Assembly: GCF_024498135.1 (NCBI RefSeq)
Contig: NZ_JANHOH010000004.1
Span: 62,001-126,000 of the forward strand
Direction: 5' to 3'
DNA length: 64,000 nt
From: Mucilaginibacter aquariorum
GTDB taxonomy: Bacteria > Bacteroidota > Bacteroidia > Sphingobacteriales > Sphingobacteriaceae
Shown here: positions 16,903 through 25,374 of the stretch, one piece after another
Position numbering within the stretch: position 1 is the first letter of the stretch
How the letters are laid out: each line of letters begins with the position of its first letter
The notes under the pieces: model-generated
Told to the model about the DNA's origin: nothing
What the model saw: only the letters and a program-made list of their open reading frames with translations
Databases searched by the model: none
Made by a program: the position numbers and the translations under genes

Positions 16903-16941
16903 TTAATATAGCGATCGGTTTGAAACCCATCGCTATATTAA
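16903..16941. repeat. 39-bp near-perfect palindrome
   Basis: Arms TTAATATAGCGAT (16903-16915) and ATCGCTATATTAA (16929-16941) are exact complements. The inner bases GGTTTGAAACC also pair, with only one C-C mismatch. No T-run follows in either direction. It lies between the VOC gene stop and the CDF gene start and might end the VOC transcript or act as an operator. Confidence 0.7.
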
Positions 16942-16975
16942 ATAGGTGAATTATGGTCTACTCTGTTACGTTGTC

Positions 16976-17356
16976 CTATTCATCTTTTGGTTCCCAAAGC
17001 TCAATAATGTTCCCTTCCGGATCAAGTACATGTACAAATTTTCCGTAGTCATATTCCGCTATCTCATCAACAATGGTCACGTTGTCCTTTTTTAGTTCTT
17101 CAAGCAGCGCAACCAGGTTTTCTACCCGGTAATTGATCATAAATGGCTTGGCCGATGGATTGAAATATTTAGTATCCTGCGGAAACGTGCACCAAGCTGT
17201 AGTGCCTGTTTTCGACGGGTCATCGGCCTGCCGCCAATCAAACGTTGCTCCGTATTCGCTGGTAGCCAACCCAAGGTTTTTGGCGTACCATTCGTTCATC
17301 GTTTTCGGATTATCGCATTTAAAAAATACACCGCCAAGGCCCGTTACTTTTTTCAT
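16976..17356 (-). CDS. VOC family (glyoxalase/bleomycin resistance-like) protein
   Basis: 126 residues from the ATG at 17356 (the longer frame to 17431 starts with a hydrophobic stretch unlike the family). Two beta-alpha-beta-beta-beta modules: KVTGLGGVFFKCDNPKTMNEWYAKNLGLATS, then PFMINYRVENLVALLEELKKDN and KFVHVLDPEGNIIELWEP. The last, with Glu in DPEGNIIELWEP, is the usual metal-ligand end. Substrate unknown. Single transcription unit. Confidence 0.9.
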   Translation of the reverse strand: MKKVTGLGGVFFKCDNPKTMNEWYAKNLGLATSEYGATFDWRQADDPSKTGTTAWCTFPQDTKYFNPSAKPFMINYRVENLVALLEELKKDNVTIVDEIAEYDYGKFVHVLDPEGNIIELWEPKDE

Positions 17357-17521
17357 ATTAAATGTGTTGACTATTAAAATTGATATAAAAATGGAAGAAA
17401 AAGTTGGCCAATTAAATGAACAACCTTTCAAGCAATTTCCATCTATTTTTGGATATTACCAAATCTGGTTTCAAATCTTTCTATTAATGTTGGAGGTAGT
17501 TTTAAGCAGGATTTCGACAAA

Positions 17522-19216
17522 TTAACTTGTCTGCAATTCATCACTTTGAAATTTATTCAGCACCCATGCTATAATGATCACCCCTACACAGCCAATAGCA
17601 TTTAGCCACAGATAGGCCACTGCATCGTAATAACCCATTACACAGATCAAAGCTTCGGTGATAACCGCGGCTATAAATACGGGTGTTCCCTTTATCTTCT
17701 TTAAATAAAACGCCACAATAAACACCCCTAAAATAGTACCATATATGTACGAGCCCAACTGGTTAACAGCTTCGAGCAGGTTGCCAATTTTACTTGCGTA
17801 AAGCGCCATGCCGATACAAACAAAACCCCAAAATACAGTTGCCAGGCGTGATGCCGTAACATAGCTATGATCAGATTCATTGGGTTTTAAGATCCTTTTA
17901 TAAATATCAACTACGGTTGTTGATGCCAGCGCGTTTAGTCCGCTCGCGGTTGAACCCATTGATGCCAGGAAGATGATAGCGATGAGCAAACCTATTAATC
18001 CCCGCGGCAGGTAATGCGTAACAAAGGTGAGAAACACATAATTGGTATCGTTCACGTTATCGTTACCACTGTTTTTTTTAATTACATCAATAGCACTATT
18101 ACGCACGTTATTAGCCTGCTCTTCGGCGGCTTTTAAACCGGCTTTAGCCGTTGCTATTTGCTGGTCATCTTTACTCTCAAATGCTTTTACAAGATCCTCT
18201 GTTTTTATCTTCTTTTTATCGAAGGCATCGGCATATTGCTTTTCCAGCTGATTAAATTGCGGGGCATATTGGCTTTTCTTTACCTGCTCTACCTCATAAT
18301 TATTAAAGAATACCGGCGGGCGGTTAAATTGGTAAAAACTAAACACCAATACCCCAATTAGCAGTATTAAAAACTGCATGGGTATTTTTATCAAGCCGTT
18401 CATGATCAGCCCCAGCCTGCTTTGCCCTACCGAGCTACCGGTTAAATAACGCCCAACCTGGCTTTGGTCAGTACCGAAATAAGATAACTGCAGAAAGAAC
18501 CCGCCGATAATACCGCTCCAGATGTTATAGCGGTTATTGGGATCAAACTTCCAGTCGATAACGTTCATGCGGCCCATGTTTCCGGCCAGTTTAATAGCCT
18601 TGGTAAAACCTACATTTTGCGGCAGCAGCATCACCACAAAAACGCCTGCCATAAACATCCCTGTAAATATGATACTCATTTGCAGCAACTGGGTGTACGA
18701 TACCGCTTTCGACCCGCCATAAACGGTGTAAAACAAAACCAGGCCGCCAATGAATAGTGTGGTGTAAGTAGTATTAATATGTAGTATACCCGATAGGATT
18801 ATCGCCGGTGCATAAATGGTTATAGCGGTGGATAGGCCACGCTGTATCAGAAATAAGATAGAGGTAAGTGCGCGGGTCTTCAGATCAAAACGCTTCTCTA
18901 AAAACTCATAAGCGGTATAAACTTTAAGTTTATGGAATATAGGCACAAAGGTGATACACAAAACGATCATGGCCAGCGGCAAGCCGAAGTAGAATTGCAC
19001 AAAGCGCATCCCATCGCTGTAAGCCTGGCCGGGTGCTGATAGAAAGGTAATAGCGCTTGCCTGGGTAGCCATAACAGATAGCCCGACATGGTACCAGGGT
19101 AGCGACCGGTTGCCCAGATACTGGTCGATGTTTTTACTGCTGCCGCTTTTCCATACGCCGTAGGCAACAATGGCAAACAGGGTGGTGCATAAAACTATCC
19201 AATCGGTTAAGCTCAT
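17522..19216 (-). CDS. Sodium:solute symporter (SSS family)
   Basis: 564 residues, about 13 membrane helices. Family segments: YLGNRSLPWYHVGLSVMATQASAITFLSAPGQAYSDGMRFVQ (substrate and sodium site region, about 33-75) and GFFLQLSYFGTDQSQVGRYLTG (about 240-261). Residues about 310-400 form a Lys/Glu-rich soluble loop (VEQVKKSQYAPQFNQLEKQYADAFDKKK) between helices, a coiled-coil-like insert. Its ATG (19216) overlaps the stop of a 42-residue gene by ATGA, so they are coupled. The solute cannot be told. The nearby PIG-L deacetylase hints at a sugar amine or similar, as inference. Confidence 0.92.
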   Translation of the reverse strand: MSLTDWIVLCTTLFAIVAYGVWKSGSSKNIDQYLGNRSLPWYHVGLSVMATQASAITFLSAPGQAYSDGMRFVQFYFGLPLAMIVLCITFVPIFHKLKVYTAYEFLEKRFDLKTRALTSILFLIQRGLSTAITIYAPAIILSGILHINTTYTTLFIGGLVLFYTVYGGSKAVSYTQLLQMSIIFTGMFMAGVFVVMLLPQNVGFTKAIKLAGNMGRMNVIDWKFDPNNRYNIWSGIIGGFFLQLSYFGTDQSQVGRYLTGSSVGQSRLGLIMNGLIKIPMQFLILLIGVLVFSFYQFNRPPVFFNNYEVEQVKKSQYAPQFNQLEKQYADAFDKKKIKTEDLVKAFESKDDQQIATAKAGLKAAEEQANNVRNSAIDVIKKNSGNDNVNDTNYVFLTFVTHYLPRGLIGLLIAIIFLASMGSTASGLNALASTTVVDIYKRILKPNESDHSYVTASRLATVFWGFVCIGMALYASKIGNLLEAVNQLGSYIYGTILGVFIVAFYLKKIKGTPVFIAAVITEALICVMGYYDAVAYLWLNAIGCVGVIIIAWVLNKFQSDELQTS

Positions 19217-19341
19217 TCAAATGATTTTGTAATGAGCCAAAATATGAAAATTAAAAAAACCAGCCATACGATAACAATACCGTAAAACTGGTTCCAGTTT
19301 TTTATAAAAGATGGGAGATCGGTATTATCAGACCTCTTCAC
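19213..19341 (-). CDS. 42-residue single-span membrane protein coupled to the symporter
   Basis: Not obvious by length. It starts at GTG 19341, inside the end of the 66-residue gene (14-base overlap), and its TGA stop overlaps the symporter ATG (ATGA). The protein opens VKRSDNTDLPSFIKNWNQFY, then a hydrophobic stretch (GIVIVWLVFLIFIFWLITKS, residues 21-40), and ends FE. The overlaps at both ends, the frame without stops and the membrane character argue that it is translated. It may be a small subunit of the symporter, like DUF4212 subunits of other SSS carriers, but this is inference. I do not recognise a family. Confidence 0.65.
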   Translation of the reverse strand: MKRSDNTDLPSFIKNWNQFYGIVIVWLVFLIFIFWLITKSFE

Positions 19342-19528
19342 GGCCTTTCACCAGAAATTTTATGAAGACAGCAGCGGTTAATAAACCTAAAACACCACCT
19401 ACAGGGATCCAGATAAAGCCTCTTTCAACAATTGCGCCTACGAACATTCCGCTAACTAAAGCTACAAGGTAAAATACGTAATCGTAGTTTTTTTCTTCTT
19501 CGTGATGAGGGTGATGATGATGTGACAT
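19328..19528 (-). CDS. 66-residue His-rich two-helix membrane protein
   Basis: Starts at ATG 19528 (MSHHHHPHHEEEKNYDY). The N-terminal cytosolic or periplasmic tail has six His in nine residues and three Glu, a plausible metal-binding stretch. Two membrane helices follow: about 18-36 (VFYLVALVSGMFVGAIVE) and 38-59 (GFIWIPVGGVLGLLTAAVFIKF). It is followed without a gap by the 42-residue gene and the symporter, so the three form one operon. The gene starts 20-odd bases after a -7 box TAAATTTG. Family unknown to me. Confidence 0.7.
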   Translation of the reverse strand: MSHHHHPHHEEEKNYDYVFYLVALVSGMFVGAIVERGFIWIPVGGVLGLLTAAVFIKFLVKGREEV

Positions 19529-19552
19529 AGTATGTATGTTAATATTCGGATG

Positions 19553-19560
19553 CAAATTTA
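19553..19560 (-). promoter_or_regulatory. -7 box TAAATTTG of the symporter operon
   Basis: Matches TAnnTTTG on the minus strand, 24 bases before the ATG at 19528 and inside the 62-base gap after the PIG-L gene. The -33 element is not clear. Confidence 0.5.
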
Positions 19561-19590
19561 AATTATTAAACCATTGATGCCTAATCCTAA

Positions 19591-22107
19591 TTACTGATTT
19601 TTTGGTTTGCTTAATAAATTAATAAACAAACGGTATGCTCCTGGCACACCTGCAGGCAGCTCCCTAAAAAATACCAGCGAAGTATAAACATAACGCCCTT
19701 TACCATAATTGGCTACTATGAGCGATCCGTTGCTTGGCGATGCATCGGGGTCATTCATCTGTAGTGGTGCTTTATATTGCGGATCGATGCTTGATACCAT
19801 ATATACACTGCGCTCCTGTACCCAACCTTTAAAATCCTCCTGTGTAATAATGTTGGGGTAGTTTAATACCTCACTGTTTTTATCTAAAATGGTAACCGGG
19901 GCAAACTCATCGGTCACCCTTTCATTAACTACCCTAAATGGGTATGGGCCAAGCTCGCGGGTTACCAGGCCATTGTTATTATTGTATTGAACAACCAGGT
20001 TGCCGCCATTTTTTACATATTCTAAAAGTTTAGGCTGCTCATAAGTTAGGCGGCCGTTTACGTTATAGGCACGCACACCGGTTACAATGGCATCGTATAC
20101 AGACAGGTCACCATTGATGATCTCGTTCTCGGTAAGCTGATGTACTTCGTAACCAACCTCGCGTAAAGCATCGGGCACCAGATCGCCGGCACCGGCTATG
20201 TAGCCAATTTTTTTGCCGGCTGTTTTCAGGTCGATATTCACCAGTTTAGCTTGCGCGGGTGGGAAAATGGTGATGGCAGGCACGTGGTTATATTTGATAT
20301 TTAACAAACCTTGCGAGAACGATTTACCGTTTGCTGTCGCGATAACCTCAAAGTTGCTGGTGTTGGGTTTGCTATCGGTTGGGGTAACGCTGAAGGCTAC
20401 TGTCCATTCATCACCTTTATTTTTACCGGTAAAATCAATCTTCTCCGGGCTTATCTTCCAACCCGCAACAGGTTTTATGCTGATACTGCCGCTTGCATTG
20501 GTAAAGGCCTTTAGTTTCACCTGCACGCTTTGTGGTTTGGTATTATTAAATACGTATACCTTATCGGCAATATTTGCGGTAACGGGCGGGGCAATTTCTA
20601 AGGGTTGGTAGATCTCGCCGCGGGCAGGGTCAACATATTTGAAAACCAGTTTTCTGTTGTAAGTGATTTCTTTCCCCGCAATGGTGAACTTGTAGGTTAC
20701 CGCAGGTGCATCCGGGTTTTCGGGGTTGCCAACTTTCAGGTCATCATTTATAGCATAACTGCCAATTCCATGTGGCGATTCCAACCAGTAAGGCTGTGAT
20801 ATTTTATCGACTTTTAGTTTAAATGGAATGGTTTGCAATTGTCCTTCGGCTAACGCGCCATCTTTAACTACAACATAGTTGGACTGTGATGTGCTGAAAC
20901 TATCGAATTTAACATCAGCATTTGATTGTTTTATGGCCTGTAGGCGCAATTCAATACTATCGCCAACAGCGTAGGAAGCATCATTGCTATAAGCCTCAAA
21001 CCACAGCCCCGCACAAGCGGCAATCAAATCCTTTAAATCCTTTGTTTTTTGTTTGTGCCAGTAATCATAACTTGAATTGGCCACCTCGGTTAATCTTACG
21101 GTTTGGAAAGCCTTATTAGTCGCCACTGTTTGGTCTACCTCGCCCAGTAAAGCAACCAATGCCGGTACTGATGCCTGTGGCGCATCGCTGTTAAAAGCCT
21201 TAGTGATCTTTTGTATTTGTGCGGCTATCGGGGCACCAAATGGCGTCCTGTTCCAGGTAACATCTACGCCGTCCATCAGGTCGTTTTTTGGGGCATCGCC
21301 TAAAATGGTCTTAAAAAATTCAAAGGCATCACCGCGTTGTTTAGCAGCACCAAAGCCTTGTGTTTTGTGGTTGCTGCGGCTTTCGGCAGCTATCTCGCCA
21401 TAGCTTTTACCTAATAATGGGTTATATCCGCCTACGTTAATTTTAAACTGGTCCGGCGATGTGGTGTTGGTATTACCAAAGTTAAAAGTGTTCCAAAGCA
21501 GGCGTTTAGCTTGCCATACATTTACGTATTTAAGTTGTTCGGGGTAGCGTTTTGGGTCGGCAGCCGCGCTGAAGGCTTCCTGTGCTAATATGGCCGATGC
21601 GGTATGGTTTCCGTGGCCGCCCTCGCCTGTTGTTGGGAAACGGCATATCATTACATCGGGCCTAAAGTTGCGGATCACCCAAACCATATCGCCTAATATT
21701 TTATCCTTATCCCATAGTTTCAGGGTTTCTTCGGGATTTTTTGAAAAGCCAAAATCGTTTGCCCTGCTAAAAAATTGCTCGGCGCCATCCATGCGGCGGG
21801 CGGCTAATAGCTCCTGCGTACGTATCAATCCTAATAGTTCGCCTTGTTCTGTTCCTATCAGGTTTTGACCGCCATCGCCCCGCGTTAACGATAGGTAGCC
21901 GGTGCGGTAATGTTTTTCCTGCGCCAGGTAACCCAGTAATCGGGTGTTCTCGTCATCGGGATGGGCAGCTATATAGAGCACACTGCCCAGTACGTTCAGT
22001 TTTTTTAAATTTTGTTGAATAGTGCCAATATCTGAGGGGGGAGATGTTTGTGAAAATATATTCTGGCAAAGTAAAAACAGGATAAGGGTTATCGGTACAC
22101 GCTTCAT
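19591..22107 (-). CDS. Secreted PIG-L (LmbE-like) deacetylase, large form
   Basis: 838 residues. A signal peptide (ILFLLCQNIFSQ) precedes the PIG-L domain (about 40-300), whose zinc motif is AAHPDDE (His49, Asp51, Asp52) with a later GGHGNH (about 165-170). PIG-L enzymes remove acetyl from GlcNAc-containing substrates. The large C-terminal region (about 400-838) is predicted beta-rich, with a glutamine-amidotransferase-like stretch (YIAGAGDLVPDALREVGYEVHQL, near 630-655) that may be a class I GATase-like domain without catalytic certainty. Excellent promoter upstream; the mRNA is probably leaderless. Confidence 0.9.
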   Translation of the reverse strand: MKRVPITLILFLLCQNIFSQTSPPSDIGTIQQNLKKLNVLGSVLYIAAHPDDENTRLLGYLAQEKHYRTGYLSLTRGDGGQNLIGTEQGELLGLIRTQELLAARRMDGAEQFFSRANDFGFSKNPEETLKLWDKDKILGDMVWVIRNFRPDVMICRFPTTGEGGHGNHTASAILAQEAFSAAADPKRYPEQLKYVNVWQAKRLLWNTFNFGNTNTTSPDQFKINVGGYNPLLGKSYGEIAAESRSNHKTQGFGAAKQRGDAFEFFKTILGDAPKNDLMDGVDVTWNRTPFGAPIAAQIQKITKAFNSDAPQASVPALVALLGEVDQTVATNKAFQTVRLTEVANSSYDYWHKQKTKDLKDLIAACAGLWFEAYSNDASYAVGDSIELRLQAIKQSNADVKFDSFSTSQSNYVVVKDGALAEGQLQTIPFKLKVDKISQPYWLESPHGIGSYAINDDLKVGNPENPDAPAVTYKFTIAGKEITYNRKLVFKYVDPARGEIYQPLEIAPPVTANIADKVYVFNNTKPQSVQVKLKAFTNASGSISIKPVAGWKISPEKIDFTGKNKGDEWTVAFSVTPTDSKPNTSNFEVIATANGKSFSQGLLNIKYNHVPAITIFPPAQAKLVNIDLKTAGKKIGYIAGAGDLVPDALREVGYEVHQLTENEIINGDLSVYDAIVTGVRAYNVNGRLTYEQPKLLEYVKNGGNLVVQYNNNNGLVTRELGPYPFRVVNERVTDEFAPVTILDKNSEVLNYPNIITQEDFKGWVQERSVYMVSSIDPQYKAPLQMNDPDASPSNGSLIVANYGKGRYVYTSLVFFRELPAGVPGAYRLFINLLSKPKNQ

Positions 22108-22112
22108 AACAG

Positions 22113-22142
22113 CAAATATATCTGAAAGAAGCTTTTATGCAA
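22113..22142 (-). promoter_or_regulatory. Promoter of the PIG-L gene
   Basis: Minus strand TTG (22142-22140), 19 bases, TATATTTG (22120-22113). Five bases separate the -7 box from the ATG at 22107. Confidence 0.7.
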
Positions 22143-22193
22143 TAATTGGTATGATAATTATACCGTCATAATTACAGTTTCCTCCTCTTGTTT

Positions 22194-22281
22194 AATCGTT
22201 TGATTAACTTTTCTACCCTACTGGTCAGGTATTTACAATTAAATGATAAAAGTAATTTTAACTAATCAATCGTTTGATTAA
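22194..22281. promoter_or_regulatory. Two operator copies AATCGTTTGATTAA before the TetR/efflux operon
   Basis: Identical 14-base sites at 22194-22207 and 22268-22281. Each is part of a palindrome (TAATC-GTTT-GATTA in the first; TAATCAA-tcg-TTTGATTA in the second). The second overlaps the first three bases of the -7 box TAATTTTG (22279-22286). This is the expected place for autorepression by the TetR protein encoded next. Confidence 0.65.
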
Positions 22282-22286
22282 TTTTG
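22279..22286 (+). promoter_or_regulatory. -7 box TAATTTTG of the efflux operon
   Basis: TAnnTTTG match, 17 bases before the TetR ATG at 22304, overlapped by the downstream operator copy. Confidence 0.55.
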
Positions 22287-22303
22287 TGCGGGACAAAAAG
22301 AAA

Positions 22304-22948
22304 ATGGAAAAGGAAAAAACAGATAAGAAAGATCACATACTCGACGTTGCCGAGCGTGTTTTTGCTGAGTTAGGATACGATGGCGCATCAACCCGTATGA
22401 TATCAGGCGAAGCCGGGGTAAATATGGCTATGCTTAATTATTACTTCGGTTCAAAGGAAGGTGTTTTTCTGGCAATTTTTGAACGCAGGATCACCACTTT
22501 CCAAACCGTACTGCTTAGTATAGGTAATGATGATAGTATCAATTCCTGGGAAAAATTGGATAAATATCTTGACAGTTACATCGATAAGGTGGTAACAAAT
22601 AATTGTTTCCACATTATGCTGAACAGGGAGATCTCCAAATCAAAAAAGAACGAGCTTACCGATCAGATAACCGATATCATCATGAAAAATGTTACTGTTT
22701 TTCAGAACATTATAGCCGACGGTATAAAAAAAGGTGATTTTAATAAAGATGCAGATCAGCAGCTTTTAGTTGCTACCATTTTTGGTACTAAAAATTACAT
22801 CGTAAACACTCCGCATATCTCATCAAGGGTACTTGGTTTTGATGTGCTGGATGCCGACGTTCAGAATGATCTGCTTAAACCCCGGTTTAAAAAATATATG
22901 AAAACACTGTTAAAAGCTTATTTACAGAACGAAAATGACAACAAATAA
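22304..22948 (+). CDS. TetR/AcrR family repressor of the efflux operon
   Basis: 214 residues from the ATG at 22304 (a TTG frame to 22274 would cover the promoter). N-terminal HTH: DVAERVFAELGYDGASTRMISGEAGVNMAMLNYYFGSKEGVFLAIF (about 13-58). The C-terminal ligand-binding domain is not diagnostic. It is the first gene of the TolC-EmrA-EmrB operon. Its last 14 bases overlap the TolC gene. Two copies of a palindromic site lie in its promoter, so it most likely represses itself and the pump until a drug or bile-like ligand binds. Confidence 0.92.
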   Translation: MEKEKTDKKDHILDVAERVFAELGYDGASTRMISGEAGVNMAMLNYYFGSKEGVFLAIFERRITTFQTVLLSIGNDDSINSWEKLDKYLDSYIDKVVTNNCFHIMLNREISKSKKNELTDQITDIIMKNVTVFQNIIADGIKKGDFNKDADQQLLVATIFGTKNYIVNTPHISSRVLGFDVLDADVQNDLLKPRFKKYMKTLLKAYLQNENDNK

Positions 22949-24299
22949 TAATATACCCTTGAAACCTTTACAAATTAAAAAAGCCTTTAAGGCCGCGGGC
23001 AGTATTGCTATATTACTATTAGCACTACTGGTTACCAACCCCGCCGCCGCACAGGATAGGACATTAACCCTTGATGAGGCCCTTAAGCTTGGATTGGAAA
23101 ACAGCAAAGTGCTGAAACTTTCACAATCGCGCATTGACCAGGCCGTATCGCAATATGAGCAGGCTAAAGATCGCTCGCTGCCAACGGGTAAAGCCAGCTT
23201 TGGTTATAACCGCGCGCAGATCCCAGCCAATAAGTTAAACCTTGGCGAAGAAAGCCTAAGCCTGCCAACCAGTGCTAATGCTTACTTAGGTACGCTATCA
23301 TTAAACCAGGTAATATGGCAGGGCAACAAACTAAAGTACGCCCGCGAATCTACCACCTTGTTAACCGAGGTTGCCCGTTTAGATGCCGTGAACGATAAAG
23401 ACCAGATAGCTTACAGCATTATTAATGCTTACTATAACTTGTACAAGGTTTTGCAAAGCAAAAAAGTGGTTCAGCAAAATTTGGCCACTATAGATGCGCA
23501 GATAAAACAATCGCAACGCTTTTTTGACCAGGGTTTGGTTACTAAAAACGATGTATTGCGCTTTCAATTGCAGCGCTCAAATATTGAGCTGAATGGCATC
23601 GATCTTGAAAACAACCGCCGTATTATCAACTATAATATGGACATTCTGTTAGGTTTACCAGAAGGCACCGAGTTAAATATTGAACAGATAACCGAGGCTG
23701 ACAGAACTGCATTGCCTTTAACGGCTTACCTGGATTCGGCAATGGCTAACCGCCCCGAGTTTAAGCAGAATGACCTGCGTACACAAGTTGCAGATATCAA
23801 CATCAAAAGCATAAAAGCCAATACCTCGCCAACACTATCGGCAGCGGCAAGCGCTTACTATGTGGGTATAGCAGCAAACCCGATACCTAAAACCGGTAAT
23901 TACATTACCCCAATATCAGTTGGTGTAACATTAGGTTGGGATTTTGGCAGCCTGTGGACAAACAAGAACAAGGTTAAAGAGGCTAAGTTACAACGCGAAG
24001 AGGTTGTAATTAACAGAGGCATTACCACCGATAATATTAAGAATGAGGTGAACCAAAGCTACCAGAACTATAAAGCGGCGCTGGATAGGATAAGCTTGCT
24101 GCAAACCTCCATAAACCAGGCGCTGGAAAACAACCGCATACTGGAATCAAAATACAAAAGCAATATATCATCGGCTACAGACCGCGCCGATGCGCAAACC
24201 CTACTTTACCAGGCCCAAATTAACCTGGAACTGGCTAAGGCTGACGCAGGACTTGCATACTACACATTAATAAAATCAACCGGAAAACTTAACAAATAA
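22935..24299 (+). CDS. TolC family outer-membrane efflux protein
   Basis: 454 residues. A signal region (SIAILLLALLVTNPAAAQ) ends at about 35. Two repeats of the OEP family follow, each helical and beta-hairpin (TLTLDEALKLGLENSKVLKLSQSRIDQAVSQYEQAKD near 40-76; NDLRTQVADINIKSIKANTSP and YVGIAANPIPKTGNYITPISVGVTLGWDFG near 280-335). It would form the outer-membrane duct for the EmrA-EmrB pair encoded next. It starts inside the TetR gene, which implies coupling. Confidence 0.92.
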   Translation: MTTNNNIPLKPLQIKKAFKAAGSIAILLLALLVTNPAAAQDRTLTLDEALKLGLENSKVLKLSQSRIDQAVSQYEQAKDRSLPTGKASFGYNRAQIPANKLNLGEESLSLPTSANAYLGTLSLNQVIWQGNKLKYARESTTLLTEVARLDAVNDKDQIAYSIINAYYNLYKVLQSKKVVQQNLATIDAQIKQSQRFFDQGLVTKNDVLRFQLQRSNIELNGIDLENNRRIINYNMDILLGLPEGTELNIEQITEADRTALPLTAYLDSAMANRPEFKQNDLRTQVADINIKSIKANTSPTLSAAASAYYVGIAANPIPKTGNYITPISVGVTLGWDFGSLWTNKNKVKEAKLQREEVVINRGITTDNIKNEVNQSYQNYKAALDRISLLQTSINQALENNRILESKYKSNISSATDRADAQTLLYQAQINLELAKADAGLAYYTLIKSTGKLNK

Positions 24300-24316
24300 T
24301 TACAATACATAAAACA

Positions 24317-25369
24317 ATGGCAACACAGGAAACAGAAACCAAAAAGAAACCAAATAGGGTTCTTCCTATCATATTAGGGATCGTTCTTTTGGGAGGTATC
24401 ATTTTTGGGGTAAAAGAATATATATACTTCAGCAAGCACGTAGATACAGACGATGCGCAGATAGACGGCGACATAAGCCCGGTTGTGGCACGTGTTGGCG
24501 GCTATGTTGACAGCATTATGTTTGAAGAGAACACGCACGTTAACAAAGGCCAGTTGCTGGTTAAAATTGACGACCGCGATTACAAAGTAAAATTAGAACA
24601 GGCACAAGCCGCACAAGTTGGCGCAAGCGCAGGTATCAATGTAGGCGAATCGCAAATATCTACAACCGCTGCAAATTCATCAAGCGCAAGGGCCGACGTA
24701 GAATCTGCAAGCGCACGTTTAGATAAAGTACGTAAAGATTATGCCCGTTACGCCAACCTGGTACAGGATGGATCAGTAACCCGCCAGCAGTTTGACCAGG
24801 CTAAAGCCGATTTAGATGTTGCACAGGCAAACTATAACGCCGCGCGCGATAAATACAAGGCCGCTTTACAACAGGTAGCAACAAGCCGCAGCCAGTTAAA
24901 AGTTACCAATACAGGCGTAAGCCAAAGGCAGGTGGATATTGACTATGCCAAACTGCAGTTAAGTTATACTGACGTTAAATCACCATCGAGCGGTATTGTG
25001 GCTAAAAAGAACGTACAGATAGGCCAGCTGGTGCAAGCAGGGCAAACCTTGTTCTCTGTAGTAAACGATAACAGCATTTATATTACTGCAAACTTTAAAG
25101 AAACCCAGTTAGAGAAGATCAAGAACGGCCAAAAGGTTGACCTTGATGTTAATGCTTACCCGGATCTTAAAATTGAAGGTACAGTATATAACTTCTCGCC
25201 TGCTACAGGTGCTAAATTCTCTTTATTGCCTCCGGATAATGCTACCGGTAACTTCGTAAAGGTTGTACAACGTGTGCCTGTTAAAATAAAAGTTACAGGC
25301 AGCAAAGAAGATATAGCGAAACTGCGCCCGGGTATGAGCGTAGATGTTTCGGTAAATACTAAAGACTAA
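24317..25369 (+). CDS. Membrane fusion protein, EmrA/HlyD family
   Basis: 350 residues. One N-terminal membrane helix (about 14-32, VLPIILGIVLLGGIIFGVK). Then a lipoyl-like half (HVDTDDAQIDGDISPVVARVGGYVDSIMFEENTHVNKGQLLVKIDDRDY), a long helical hairpin (about 85-210), and the second lipoyl half (VKSPSSGIVAKKNVQIGQLVQAGQTLFSVV). VDTDDAQIDG is the EmrA signature. It links the MFS pump to the TolC duct. It is separated from TolC by 17 bases and from EmrB by five. Confidence 0.94.
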   Translation: MATQETETKKKPNRVLPIILGIVLLGGIIFGVKEYIYFSKHVDTDDAQIDGDISPVVARVGGYVDSIMFEENTHVNKGQLLVKIDDRDYKVKLEQAQAAQVGASAGINVGESQISTTAANSSSARADVESASARLDKVRKDYARYANLVQDGSVTRQQFDQAKADLDVAQANYNAARDKYKAALQQVATSRSQLKVTNTGVSQRQVDIDYAKLQLSYTDVKSPSSGIVAKKNVQIGQLVQAGQTLFSVVNDNSIYITANFKETQLEKIKNGQKVDLDVNAYPDLKIEGTVYNFSPATGAKFSLLPPDNATGNFVKVVQRVPVKIKVTGSKEDIAKLRPGMSVDVSVNTKD

Positions 25370-25374
25370 ATACC

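Noticed and set aside
17391..17525. Plus-strand 44-codon open frame (MEEKVGQLNEQPF...) that ends with hydrophobic residues
   Set aside because: No promoter box, no ribosome-binding signal and no overlap with neighbours. It runs into the end of the symporter gene and is likely chance.
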